A stretch of 6,309 nt of DNA from Geoglobus sp. (GTDB taxonomy: Archaea > Halobacteriota > Archaeoglobi > Archaeoglobales > Archaeoglobaceae). This document shows positions 1 to 6,268 of this stretch, piece after piece. Where the stretch lies: contig JALUWC010000514.1 of the NCBI GenBank assembly GCA_027019885.1, positions 1 through 6,309 of the forward strand. Reading direction: 5' to 3'. Both the position numbers and the translations under genes were made by a program. The notes beneath the pieces are model-generated. The model saw only the letters and a list, made by a program, of their open reading frames with translations, did not search any database and had not been told where the DNA came from. Positions within the stretch are counted from its first letter, which is position 1, and each line of letters begins with the position of its first letter.

Positions 1-333
1 CTTGGAGTTTTTAAGACCGTTTCAGAGCACCTATACTACCTCCCTTTAGAGCCTCCAGTTATTACGATTGTGGCGACACAACTCATAAATGCTAAGGCTG
101 CTGTGGTGGTTGGAGCAGGATTGCTCGAAAGAGGAGAGATAAGTAAGAAATGGTTGCTTGCAGCGTTAATGCTCGGAAACGTTATAACACTCTCAACAAG
201 CTACGTGAAGCACTCTCTTCCTTTCCACATCTCATTGTTCGGAAAGCTAGGAGTAAAAATTGTCGCTTTGAATGCAATAGCGTCCCTATTTCTTGACATT
301 TTGGTTATAGCAGGGGTGGTACTATTACTTTGA
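1..333 (+). CDS. Nucleoside-recognition (Gate) domain-like membrane protein, C-terminal part only
   Basis: The reading frame is open from the first base, so the true start lies upstream; 110 residues and a TGA stop are visible. A GTG at position 70 is in frame but has no ribosome binding site and would cut a continuous membrane protein. The visible part has a Pro-rich loop (LPLEPPV), a hydrophobic segment at about residues 20-42, a basic turn (ERGEISKKW), a helix at about 51-65, a loop containing KHSLPFHISLFG, and a C-terminal helix at about 84-110. This order resembles the C-terminal end of archaeal Gate-domain proteins, the module also found in SpmA/SpmB and FeoB; this is from memory of the family. 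The substrate is unknown. The stop overlaps the start of the ABC ATPase gene by four bases, implying translational coupling and a shared role, possibly in the same transport process. Confidence 0.6.
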   Translation, partial: LGVFKTVSEHLYYLPLEPPVITIVATQLINAKAAVVVGAGLLERGEISKKWLLAALMLGNVITLSTSYVKHSLPFHISLFGKLGVKIVALNAIASLFLDILVIAGVVLLL

Positions 334-1481
334 AAGCTCACGATTTGAGTGTTGGATACTCCAAGGCTATCCTGATAGACTTGAATTTCAGTGTCAGAAA
401 AGGAGAGATACTGGGAGTTTTGGGACCGAATGGAAGTGGAAAATCTACACTGCTCAAGACACTCATGCGTGCTCTGAGTCCACTTAGCGGGAGAGTTTAC
501 ATAAACTCTTCCGACATATATTCATTCAAACCGTCAGAGCTTGCCAAGAAAATGTCTGTTATGCTCACAGAAAGAAGTGATGCTGGTTTTCTCACAGGAT
601 TTGAGGTTGTGGCACTTGGTAGATATCCTTACGTGGACGCTTTCGGCAGACTCAGCCAACAGGACAGAGAGATAATTTCAGAGTGTCTGCGACTCGTAAA
701 TGCGGAACATCTGGGTGATCGACTGTTTTCAGAGATGAGTGACGGAGAAAAGCAGAAAATACTGATAGCCAGGGCTCTTGCTCAGGAGCCAGAAGTTATC
801 CTGATGGATGAACCCACAAGCTTTCTTGATGCACGACACAAGATAGAAATAATGCTTCTCCTCCGCAGGATTGCCAGCGAGAAAAAGGTTGCCATAGTCC
901 TCACGACCCATGATATTGAACTCGCACTCAGAATCTGTGATAGAGTCATGCTTGTCAGGGATGGAAAAGTCGTGGCAGAGGGTATACCGGAGGAGACACT
1001 TTCCTCCGATGTGCTGTGTAGCGTATATGGGGTCGAAAGTGCGAGTTTTGAGATTGAGCTGGGATCATTTGAGATTAGGAGAAATGGTGGAGAAAGCAGA
1101 GTACATGTTGTCTGTGGTGGAGGTAGTGGAGCGAACATTATGAGATTTCTTGCAAAAAAGAATATACCATTTACAGCTGGTATTGTGCACACAAGTGATG
1201 TAGATTACGTAGTTGCAAGAAGTACTGCAGCAGATATTGTGAGCGAAATGGCATACACAACCATATCTGACCAAAATTTCGAAAGGGCCAAAAAGCTCGT
1301 TAGAGGGAAAATCATAATAGATACCGGCTTCCCTGTGGGAGAGATAAACCAGCGAAATCTCGAACTTTTCGATTATGCAAAATCTGTTTTAAGCTTTAGA
1401 AGTCAAGAAGAACTGGAAAAACTCAGGATCGAAGCTTATCAAATGCAAAGCTTCTCTGAACTTGAGGAGGTGTTGCTGTGA
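330..1481 (+). CDS. FecE/BtuD-type ABC transporter ATPase with extra C-terminal domain
   Basis: This is the cytoplasmic ATPase of a metal-chelate or corrinoid importer (383 aa, against about 250-270 for a plain FecE/BtuD). Visible motifs are A-loop Tyr10, Walker A GPNGSGKS at 32-39, signature MSDGE at 136-140, Walker B ILMDEP at 157-162, D-loop FLDARH at 165-170 and H-loop His194. The usual Q-loop Gln is replaced in VMLTER (78-82), and the GRYPY segment typical of FecE-like proteins follows at 97-101. Residues from about 246 to 383 form an added domain opening with [17 protein letters not shown] (258-274), a glycine-rich Rossmann-like start. Similar extensions occur, as I recall, on ATPases of corrinoid-type importers in archaea and Firmicutes. 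The start is TTG, overlapping the upstream stop by four bases, with a weak GGGGTGG site nine to eleven bases ahead. The likely partners are the permease and binding protein on the opposite strand, since no other permease is present. Corrinoid, haem or ferric siderophore are all possible substrates. Confidence 0.88.
   Translation: MKAHDLSVGYSKAILIDLNFSVRKGEILGVLGPNGSGKSTLLKTLMRALSPLSGRVYINSSDIYSFKPSELAKKMSVMLTERSDAGFLTGFEVVALGRYPYVDAFGRLSQQDREIISECLRLVNAEHLGDRLFSEMSDGEKQKILIARALAQEPEVILMDEPTSFLDARHKIEIMLLLRRIASEKKVAIVLTTHDIELALRICDRVMLVRDGKVVAEGIPEETLSSDVLCSVYGVESASFEIELGSFEIRRNGGESRVHVVCGGGSGANIMRFLAKKNIPFTAGIVHTSDVDYVVARSTAADIVSEMAYTTISDQNFERAKKLVRGKIIIDTGFPVGEINQRNLELFDYAKSVLSFRSQEELEKLRIEAYQMQSFSELEEVLL
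1464..1472 (+). promoter_or_regulatory. Shine-Dalgarno site of the chelatase gene
   Basis: GAGGAGGTG contains an almost full complement to the archaeal 16S rRNA 3' end and lies five bases before the GTG at 1478. It sits inside the last codons of the ATPase gene. It fixes the chelatase start at the GTG whose bases overlap the ATPase stop (GTGA, 1478-1481), giving coupled translation. Confidence 0.85.
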
Positions 1482-3340
1482 ACCAGATATTTCCATTCAC
1501 GGCCATCGTCGGCCAAGAAAAGATGACAAAGGCCCTCGTTCTGAATGCCATCAATCCCAAGATAGGCGGTGTGTTGCTTAGGGGAGATAAGGGAACAGGA
1601 AAATCAACAGCGGTCAGAGCTCTTGCAGAGGTGTTACCAGAGGTGGAGGTTTCAGATTGCAGATTCGGTTGCTCACCAGATGCGATGTGCCGTGATTGCA
1701 AAGAGAAGCTTATGAGGGGGGAGCTGAAGTTCAGAAGAAGAAAAATGAGAGTCGTGGAGCTACCCCTGTCTGCCACCGAAGACAGGGTGGTGGGCACAAT
1801 AGATGTTGAGGCAGCAATCAGAGACGGTAAAATATCCTTCCAACCTGGAGTTCTTGCAGAAGCGAATAACAACATATTATATATAGATGAAGTTAATCTC
1901 CTCGAAGACCACATAGTCGACGCTCTGCTCGACGCTGCAGCAAGCGAATGGAATGTTGTTGAAAGAGAAGGCATTTCAGTACGACATCCCGCGAAGTTCG
2001 TTTTGATCGGAACGATGAATCCCGAAGAGGGAGAACTCAGGCCCCAATTGCTGGACAGGTTCGGCATGGTTGTTGACGTGAAGGCTATAACTGACCCAGA
2101 ACTCAGGGCAGAGGTTATTAGAAGGGCTGAGGAATTCTCAGACAATCCAGAGAGGTTCCGTAAAAAGTTCGAAGATGAACAAGAAAGGCTGAGAAAAAGG
2201 ATAGATATGGCAAGGAAACTCCTAAAAGAGGTCGTAACCGACAAAGATATCCTCAAAGCGATTGCGAGATTGTGCAGCGAGCTCGGCATAGAGACCCACA
2301 GGGCAGACATAACAACCCTTCGAGCAGCGAAAGCCATAGCGGCATTCAAAGGAAAGAGAAGTGTGACCACGGACGATGTTGTTGAGGCAGCGGAGCTCAC
2401 ACTACCGCACAGAATGAAATCACATCCCTTTGAAAGACCCAAAGTAGACTTTGACACAATAGAGAGCATTCTAAAAACAGCGGTAGAAGATCATGGAAGT
2501 GATGGAGAGAACAGGACCGAAGATGATAACGATAACTGGAATAAAGGTGGTGGCAGCAGGAAATTCGACGCCAAAGATGCTAAGCTTCCAGAGGTTTATG
2601 TGAAATCAAGATTGCCAGCCAGAAAGGGAAAAAGGGTGGAGTCGCCTTCAACAAACGGCAGATATGTAAAACCCAGCATGAAAGGTGACAAGATAGCAAT
2701 AGATGCAACTATCAGGATAGCACTTGCTAAGGGAAGATTGAGACCCTCAGTTTACGACTTGAGATACAAGATTTGCTCTGGTAGATCCGCATCAAGCATA
2801 GCACTACTCGTCGATGCTAGCGGATCGATGGCATCCCTGAGGAGGATGGAACTTGCAAAAGGTGTACTGCTGAGGCTGCTACAAGACGCGTACATAAAGA
2901 GAGACAGAATTTCAATGATCGTTTTCAGAGGAAATGATGCTGAAGTCGTTGTTCCTCCAACCACATCACCACAGCTCGCCGCGAGCAGAGTTAGTGAAAT
3001 ACCTACGGGAGGAAAGACTCCGCTTCCAGCGGGAATGTACAAGGCTTATAAACTGCTGAAAGCTGAAAAACGGAAAAGATATCAGCCGATACTCGTGGTC
3101 ATCAGCGACGGAAGAGGCAATGTCTCAATGAGTGGAGGAGACGTGAAAGAAGAAGTGATTAGAATTTCCAAATCAATATCTCGAGAAGGGATAACCACCG
3201 TGATGGTTGACGCAGACGATCACGTCTCCCTCGGGTTCACAAAAGAAATAGTCTCTCTGACCAACGCATTGCACTATAGATTAAAAGATCTTGACCAAGA
3301 AAGGCTGTTCGACGTCGTGAATGCTCTTAGGACAGGATAG
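1478..3340 (+). CDS. Fused ChlI-ChlD metal-chelatase subunit (cobaltochelatase type AAA+/vWA)
   Basis: This is the ATP-driven motor of a class I metal chelatase, which drives metal insertion by a large CobN/ChlH-type catalytic subunit (620 aa, the usual size for fused proteins). The N-terminal AAA+ (ChlI) domain shows Walker A GDKGTGKS at 36-43, Walker B ILYIDEVN at 133-140, sensor GTMNPEEG at 178-185 and the arginine-bearing RPQLLDRFG at 188-196. A four-cysteine cluster, C61-x3-C65-x5-C71-x2-C74, sits in an insertion after the first helix and could bind a metal. A charged, Asn/Gly-rich linker at about 337-365 leads to a vWA (ChlD) domain with MIDAS residues DASGS at 446-450, Thr514 in GGKTPL and Asp544 in ISDGRGN. 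All key residues look intact. Cobalt insertion for cobalamin is the favoured role because an ABC importer ATPase is co-transcribed; magnesium or nickel chelation cannot be excluded. The catalytic subunit is not in the window. Confidence 0.9.
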   Translation: MNQIFPFTAIVGQEKMTKALVLNAINPKIGGVLLRGDKGTGKSTAVRALAEVLPEVEVSDCRFGCSPDAMCRDCKEKLMRGELKFRRRKMRVVELPLSATEDRVVGTIDVEAAIRDGKISFQPGVLAEANNNILYIDEVNLLEDHIVDALLDAAASEWNVVEREGISVRHPAKFVLIGTMNPEEGELRPQLLDRFGMVVDVKAITDPELRAEVIRRAEEFSDNPERFRKKFEDEQERLRKRIDMARKLLKEVVTDKDILKAIARLCSELGIETHRADITTLRAAKAIAAFKGKRSVTTDDVVEAAELTLPHRMKSHPFERPKVDFDTIESILKTAVEDHGSDGENRTEDDNDNWNKGGGSRKFDAKDAKLPEVYVKSRLPARKGKRVESPSTNGRYVKPSMKGDKIAIDATIRIALAKGRLRPSVYDLRYKICSGRSASSIALLVDASGSMASLRRMELAKGVLLRLLQDAYIKRDRISMIVFRGNDAEVVVPPTTSPQLAASRVSEIPTGGKTPLPAGMYKAYKLLKAEKRKRYQPILVVISDGRGNVSMSGGDVKEEVIRISKSISREGITTVMVDADDHVSLGFTKEIVSLTNALHYRLKDLDQERLFDVVNALRTG

Positions 3341-3364
3341 TGCTATGGTTTCTTGATTTTAAAC
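3341..3364 (+). terminator. T-rich stretch between converging genes
   Basis: The 24-nt gap between the converging chelatase and permease genes holds a plus-strand T-rich stretch at 3349-3360 (9 T of 12), typical of archaeal factor-independent terminators but short and interrupted. There is no equivalent T-run for the minus strand within the gap, so permease transcripts may extend antisense into the chelatase 3' end. Confidence 0.4.
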
Positions 3365-4342
3365 TCATCCGATTCTCCTTCTTTTCAGAATTAGAAACAC
3401 CACGATTGGTGCTCCGAATAAGGAAGTAACAACGCTGATCGGGAGTTCAACTGGTGCAGCCACAGTTCTGGAGATTATGTCGCACACCACTGTAACAAGA
3501 GCACCCAGAACTGCTACGGAAGGTATCAGAATCCTGTGATCTGACGTCCTGAATACCAGGCGTGTGATGTGTGGCACTGCCAAACCAATAAATGCCACAA
3601 TTCCTGCAAACGCTGTTACCACTGCAGCCAAAAAGCTCGACAACGTGACAACTACCATCCTCACCGCCCTTATGTCCACACCCATACTCCTAGCATACTC
3701 CTCTCCAAGAAGCATCGCGTTGAGAGGTTTGGCAAGCGCTGCAGAGACTGCGCCAGAGACAGAGACCAAAACTGCCAGAACCTTGAGATCATCCCAGGTT
3801 ATTCCAGAAAATGTCCCGAAAGTCCACAGAACAAACTCATGGACCTGCCGGCTCTCTGCGAAGGTTATCAGTATCTTCTCCACTGCACCAAAAACGTATC
3901 CGAACATGAGCCCAGCGATCAGGAGAGTTACGGCGCTTCTGACTCTGCTTGCCAGAGCGAGGACAAATAAGATTGCAATCATGGACCCAGCCATCGCCGC
4001 CCCAACCAAACCATAATAGCTCCATCCAATACCCGCAAGAATGTAAAGCGCCACACCAAGTGATGCTGCAGATGAAATCCCCAGCACATATGGTCCAGCA
4101 AGTGGATTTCTGAAGTACGTCTGGAGCATCAGACCACTCAGCGCAAGGGCTGCGCCGCCGATATATGCCCCGACAGTTCTCGTCACCCTGACATTAAGAA
4201 TTATGTAACCCTTGATATTGTCCTTCCCGTCTATTGCCTCAAACAAGTCAGTCAGCGACGCATCTACGGAGCCAACCATTATCCCTACCAGAACGGAAAC
4301 CAAGGATAAGGTGAGCATTGCAAAAAAAATAATAGATTTCAT
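3365..4342 (-). CDS. FecCD/BtuC-family ABC transporter permease
   Basis: This is the membrane channel subunit of an importer for corrinoid, haem or ferric chelates (325 aa, the normal length for the family). Hydrophobic helices fill most of the protein, about nine to ten by eye. Family landmarks are RVTRTVGAYIGGAALALSG at 52-70, QTYFRNPLAGPYVLGISSAA at 74-93, LGEEYARSMGVDI at 212-224, the ATPase-contact loop AFIGLAVPHITR at 250-261, and the C-terminal ELPISVVTSLFGAPIVVFLI at 299-318. The ATG lies three bases after the binding-protein stop with no convincing Shine-Dalgarno, so translation is probably coupled. No ATPase follows; the gene instead runs tail-to-tail into the chelatase gene, and the ATPase of the facing operon is the likely partner. 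A run of eight T residues lies just inside the coding start (4329-4322). Substrate cannot be told from the permease alone. Confidence 0.92.
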   Translation of the reverse strand: MKSIIFFAMLTLSLVSVLVGIMVGSVDASLTDLFEAIDGKDNIKGYIILNVRVTRTVGAYIGGAALALSGLMLQTYFRNPLAGPYVLGISSAASLGVALYILAGIGWSYYGLVGAAMAGSMIAILFVLALASRVRSAVTLLIAGLMFGYVFGAVEKILITFAESRQVHEFVLWTFGTFSGITWDDLKVLAVLVSVSGAVSAALAKPLNAMLLGEEYARSMGVDIRAVRMVVVTLSSFLAAVVTAFAGIVAFIGLAVPHITRLVFRTSDHRILIPSVAVLGALVTVVCDIISRTVAAPVELPISVVTSLFGAPIVVFLILKRRRIG

Positions 4343-4345
4343 AGT

Positions 4346-5437
4346 CTACTCGAGTTTTATGAAAAATCTCGGAGTGTAGTCCGGAAACTTCTCCGGATGT
4401 GCGATGGCCGCTAAGTCTTTGACAACCATGTCGGTGTAGAGCAGGCCGAGCTGCCAGTAGTCTTCGGAAATCCTGTATACATTCCCTTCCTTCACCGCCT
4501 TTATTTCCGAGAGTCTGGTGTCAATATTCAGCAAATCGTCAATAGTCTTGACTCTGTAAGACGAGTAAACCATCAGATCTGCATCACTGCCTTTTAACAG
4601 CAGATCTTCGAGGGTGACTGTTGCACTCCCTGTTCCCTCAATATCGCTGAACAGATAGTTCACATTGGCGTATTCGGCCATTTTCGCAACGTAGCTGTTC
4701 CCTTTGGGCACATACACTTTACCCTTATAAATCGTGCACCACAGAAGCTTTGGAGCTTCGAGATCCTCTACCAACTTGCTGACTTCGAGTATATTCTTTT
4801 CAACCCTGTCGAAATATCTTTCTGCTGCATCTTCCTTATCCGTGAGGGCTGCAAAGAACTTCACCCACTCGGCTCTTCCAAGTGGATCTGTCTCTAACCA
4901 CTCGCTGTTAACTATATATGGAATTCCAAGTTCGTCGAGCTTTTTCTTGACCTCTTCATTGTAGGGTGTGACGTAAATCACCACCAAGTCTGGTTTTAGG
5001 GCAAGTATCTTCTCATAATCTGGCGCACTTGACGAGCCCACATCAGTAATTCTACCACTCTCGAGTCCTTTTCTGATGTCGTCAAAGTAAATCCTGTATT
5101 TACCACCCCACATGAACCCTACTACGATGTCTGTCGCATTTATTGCTTCGAGCTGGGCCAAATGCGTTGAAGACATGACAACCAGCCTTTTCACAGGAAT
5201 CTTAATTGGGATTCCATCGACATCTGGCTTTTCCTCTCTGTAGAGCACATAGGTAACCCATTCATCTCCCTGTTTTACCCTAAGGATTTTGTAGCCCTCG
5301 TGGTACTCGAGCTGGAAGTTCTTAGCATACTTGACTGCCGGATGAACATTCTGTTCCATTTTCTCTTCCTGAATACACCCACTCACTGCCAACGCCATAG
5401 TCGCCAACAACACCAGAAAGATTAAGTTCAGTTTCAT
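4346..5437 (-). CDS. Substrate-binding lipoprotein of a BtuF/FepB-type ABC importer
   Basis: This is the extracytoplasmic receptor that delivers ligand to the permease encoded next to it. From the chosen ATG at 5437 it has 363 aa. A signal peptide with Lys2, a hydrophobic core (LIFLVLLATMALAV) and a lipobox AVSGC places the lipid-anchored Cys at residue 21. The body fits the two-lobed TroA/BtuF-like fold: IKIPVKRLVVMSSTHLAQLEA at about 78-98, a second conserved stretch DYEKILALKPDLVVIYV at 140-156, and PLGRAEWVKFFAALTD at 185-200, typical of a subfamily that I recall beside FecE proteins with the same altered Q-loop. An in-frame ATG further upstream (5509) would add 24 polar residues before the signal peptide and run through the promoter and palindrome, so it is rejected. 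There is no Shine-Dalgarno; a TATA element about 29 bases ahead suggests a very short leader. The ligand is probably a corrinoid, haem or iron chelate. Confidence 0.9.
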   Translation of the reverse strand: MKLNLIFLVLLATMALAVSGCIQEEKMEQNVHPAVKYAKNFQLEYHEGYKILRVKQGDEWVTYVLYREEKPDVDGIPIKIPVKRLVVMSSTHLAQLEAINATDIVVGFMWGGKYRIYFDDIRKGLESGRITDVGSSSAPDYEKILALKPDLVVIYVTPYNEEVKKKLDELGIPYIVNSEWLETDPLGRAEWVKFFAALTDKEDAAERYFDRVEKNILEVSKLVEDLEAPKLLWCTIYKGKVYVPKGNSYVAKMAEYANVNYLFSDIEGTGSATVTLEDLLLKGSDADLMVYSSYRVKTIDDLLNIDTRLSEIKAVKEGNVYRISEDYWQLGLLYTDMVVKDLAAIAHPEKFPDYTPRFFIKLE

Positions 5438-5461
5438 TGAATTGATATCAAATAAATTTGA

Positions 5462-5476
5462 CTTAAAAATGTTTCG
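5462..5476 (-). promoter_or_regulatory. BRE/TATA promoter of the binding-protein/permease operon
   Basis: Read on the minus strand, CGAAAC (5476-5471) followed by ATTTTTAAG (5470-5462) resembles an archaeal BRE plus TATA box. The box centre lies about 29 bases before the ATG at 5437, predicting a transcript start within a few bases of the start codon. This agrees with the lack of a Shine-Dalgarno. The element overlaps one arm of the 25-bp palindrome. Confidence 0.6.
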
Positions 5477-5491
5477 AAATTCTAAACATTT
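5467..5491. promoter_or_regulatory. 25-bp near-perfect palindrome, candidate operator
   Basis: The arms AAATGTTT (5467-5474) and AAACATTT (5484-5491) are exact inverse complements. The nine bases between them continue the symmetry as GAA/TTC around a central A at 5479. Only one base pair, 5475 against 5483, breaks the dyad. It lies in the gap between two divergent genes and overlaps both predicted TATA regions, the expected place for a repressor that blocks TBP/TFB on both sides. The protein that binds it is not known; a metal- or ligand-sensing dimeric regulator would fit the neighbouring transport genes. Confidence 0.6.
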
Positions 5492-5494
5492 ATC
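5481..5494 (+). promoter_or_regulatory. BRE/TATA promoter of the divergent membrane-protein gene
   Basis: TCTAAA (5481-5486) followed by CATTTATC (5487-5494) resembles BRE plus a modest TATA box. Its centre is about 27 bases before the GTG at 5518, which has no Shine-Dalgarno, so a leaderless transcript is likely. It overlaps the right arm of the palindrome. Confidence 0.5.
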
Positions 5495-5517
5495 AGAACA
5501 TCCAACCATTCTTAAAC

Positions 5518-6186
5518 GTGAACCTCATCCAAGAGCTTGAAGAGATCGAGAGAAGATTCAAAAAAAGTGAGGACATTAGAAAGGATTTCTGGAGATTGGT
5601 CGGCAAGATCAAGAGGCAGCAAATATCTGATGATAAGATTTTGAGAAGAGTTGCAAAGCTTAGAGACTTGATGTTGGAGAGGAGAGTCATTTTAAGTTAT
5701 AGAACAGGTTTCATCCTGTTTTTATCAGTGTTTCTGGTTCTTAATGTGCTGTTGATTGTCGTGGCATTTGGAAAGAGCGGTTTGGTTAATGCACTGGCAA
5801 TTTTCGTCATAGAAGTCTGCACAATATACTTTGCATTCCTAACAGGAAGATGTGTTGCTGCAAGAGTTTCTGGGATTGAAATAGATGGTTTTTATAAGTA
5901 CTCCCCCCTCGAGTTCGGAGTCAAGGTGAACTATCTCAGCTACCTGAAAGCAGAGCCTTTGAACAGAGTAGTTCTTTTCTCCGGGGCAATAATTCTGGAG
6001 CATGTAATTCTTATGGTTCACATGATTTTCCTTCTGATTGTAAATAGCTACTGGATCATTCCGGCCCTTATCCTTGCGACAAATCTTCCCTTTTCATACC
6101 TCATTCACAGATATGCGAGAACGGGAGAGCTTCACAGACTTCTGAGGGAACTGAGGATTCTGAGGGAGATCAGAAGGCAGGTGTGA
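5518..6186 (+). CDS. Four-helix membrane protein of unknown function, possibly a degenerate M50-like protein
   Basis: I do not recognise this gene with confidence. The 222-aa product begins with a highly charged, probably helical cytoplasmic segment (1-60, rich in Lys, Arg and Glu) and then has membrane helices at about 64-84, 87-109, 150-175 and 178-196, ending in a basic tail (RLLRELRILREIRRQV). Between helices 2 and 3 is a distinctive loop, TGRCVAARVSGIEIDGFYKY at 109-128, followed by SPLEFGVKVNYLSYLKAEPLNR. GRCVAAR-x-SGI followed by a helix opening with SGAII faintly recalls the layout of site-2 protease (M50) membrane domains, but no HExxH zinc motif is present, so an active protease is not supported. 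The GTG start is the first usable one after an upstream in-frame TAA (5464-5466). It is divergent from the binding-protein gene and shares its control region, so it may be co-regulated with the importer. Confidence 0.75.
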   Translation: MNLIQELEEIERRFKKSEDIRKDFWRLVGKIKRQQISDDKILRRVAKLRDLMLERRVILSYRTGFILFLSVFLVLNVLLIVVAFGKSGLVNALAIFVIEVCTIYFAFLTGRCVAARVSGIEIDGFYKYSPLEFGVKVNYLSYLKAEPLNRVVLFSGAIILEHVILMVHMIFLLIVNSYWIIPALILATNLPFSYLIHRYARTGELHRLLRELRILREIRRQV

Positions 6187-6224
6187 CAATCAGTTTTTAA
6201 CGATTTTATCAAAACCGCTAACAA
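6187..6224 (+). terminator. T-rich region after the membrane-protein gene
   Basis: Two T-runs, five T at 6194-6198 and four T at 6204-6207, follow the stop codon within 21 bases. Clustered T-runs right after a gene are the usual archaeal termination signal. The region precedes the promoter of the next gene. Confidence 0.4.
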
Positions 6225-6225
6225 T

Positions 6226-6233
6226 TTTATATA
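6226..6233 (+). promoter_or_regulatory. TATA box of the thioredoxin-like gene
   Basis: TTTATATA matches the archaeal TATA consensus closely and is the best such box in the intergenic DNA of this window. An A-rich BRE-like TAACAA lies just before it. Its centre is about 40 bases before the ATG at 6269, predicting a start near 6252-6256 and a leader of about 13-17 bases, just enough to carry the Shine-Dalgarno at 6256-6263. Confidence 0.75.
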
Positions 6234-6255
6234 CTCCCGCCACAAACCATAAAAT

Positions 6256-6263
6256 GAGGTGAT
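6256..6263 (+). promoter_or_regulatory. Shine-Dalgarno site of the thioredoxin-like gene
   Basis: GAGGTGAT is a strong match to the complement of the archaeal 16S rRNA 3' end and lies five bases before the ATG at 6269. It decides between that ATG and the one at 6262, which overlaps the site itself. Confidence 0.8.
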
Positions 6264-6268
6264 GAAAG

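Noticed and set aside
70..333. GTG at 70 as the start of an 87-residue protein
   Set aside because: The same frame is open to base 1 and reads as a continuous membrane protein, and no ribosome binding site precedes this GTG.
1871..1886. TATA-rich stretch inside the chelatase gene
   Set aside because: It encodes the conserved Walker B strand, and no gene starts at a suitable distance downstream.
1423..2469. Long minus-strand open frame of 348 codons opposite the chelatase gene
   Set aside because: It is Ser-rich low-complexity shadow coding, with no domain features, opposite a strongly supported AAA+ gene.
3564..4016. Two plus-strand open frames opposite the permease gene
   Set aside because: The permease on the other strand has full family motifs; these frames have no recognisable features and no ribosome binding site.
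5438..5509. N-terminal extension of the binding protein from an ATG at 5509
   Set aside because: It would put 24 polar residues before a clear lipoprotein signal peptide and translate through the promoter and palindrome; the ATG at 5437 fits both the signal peptide and the TATA spacing.
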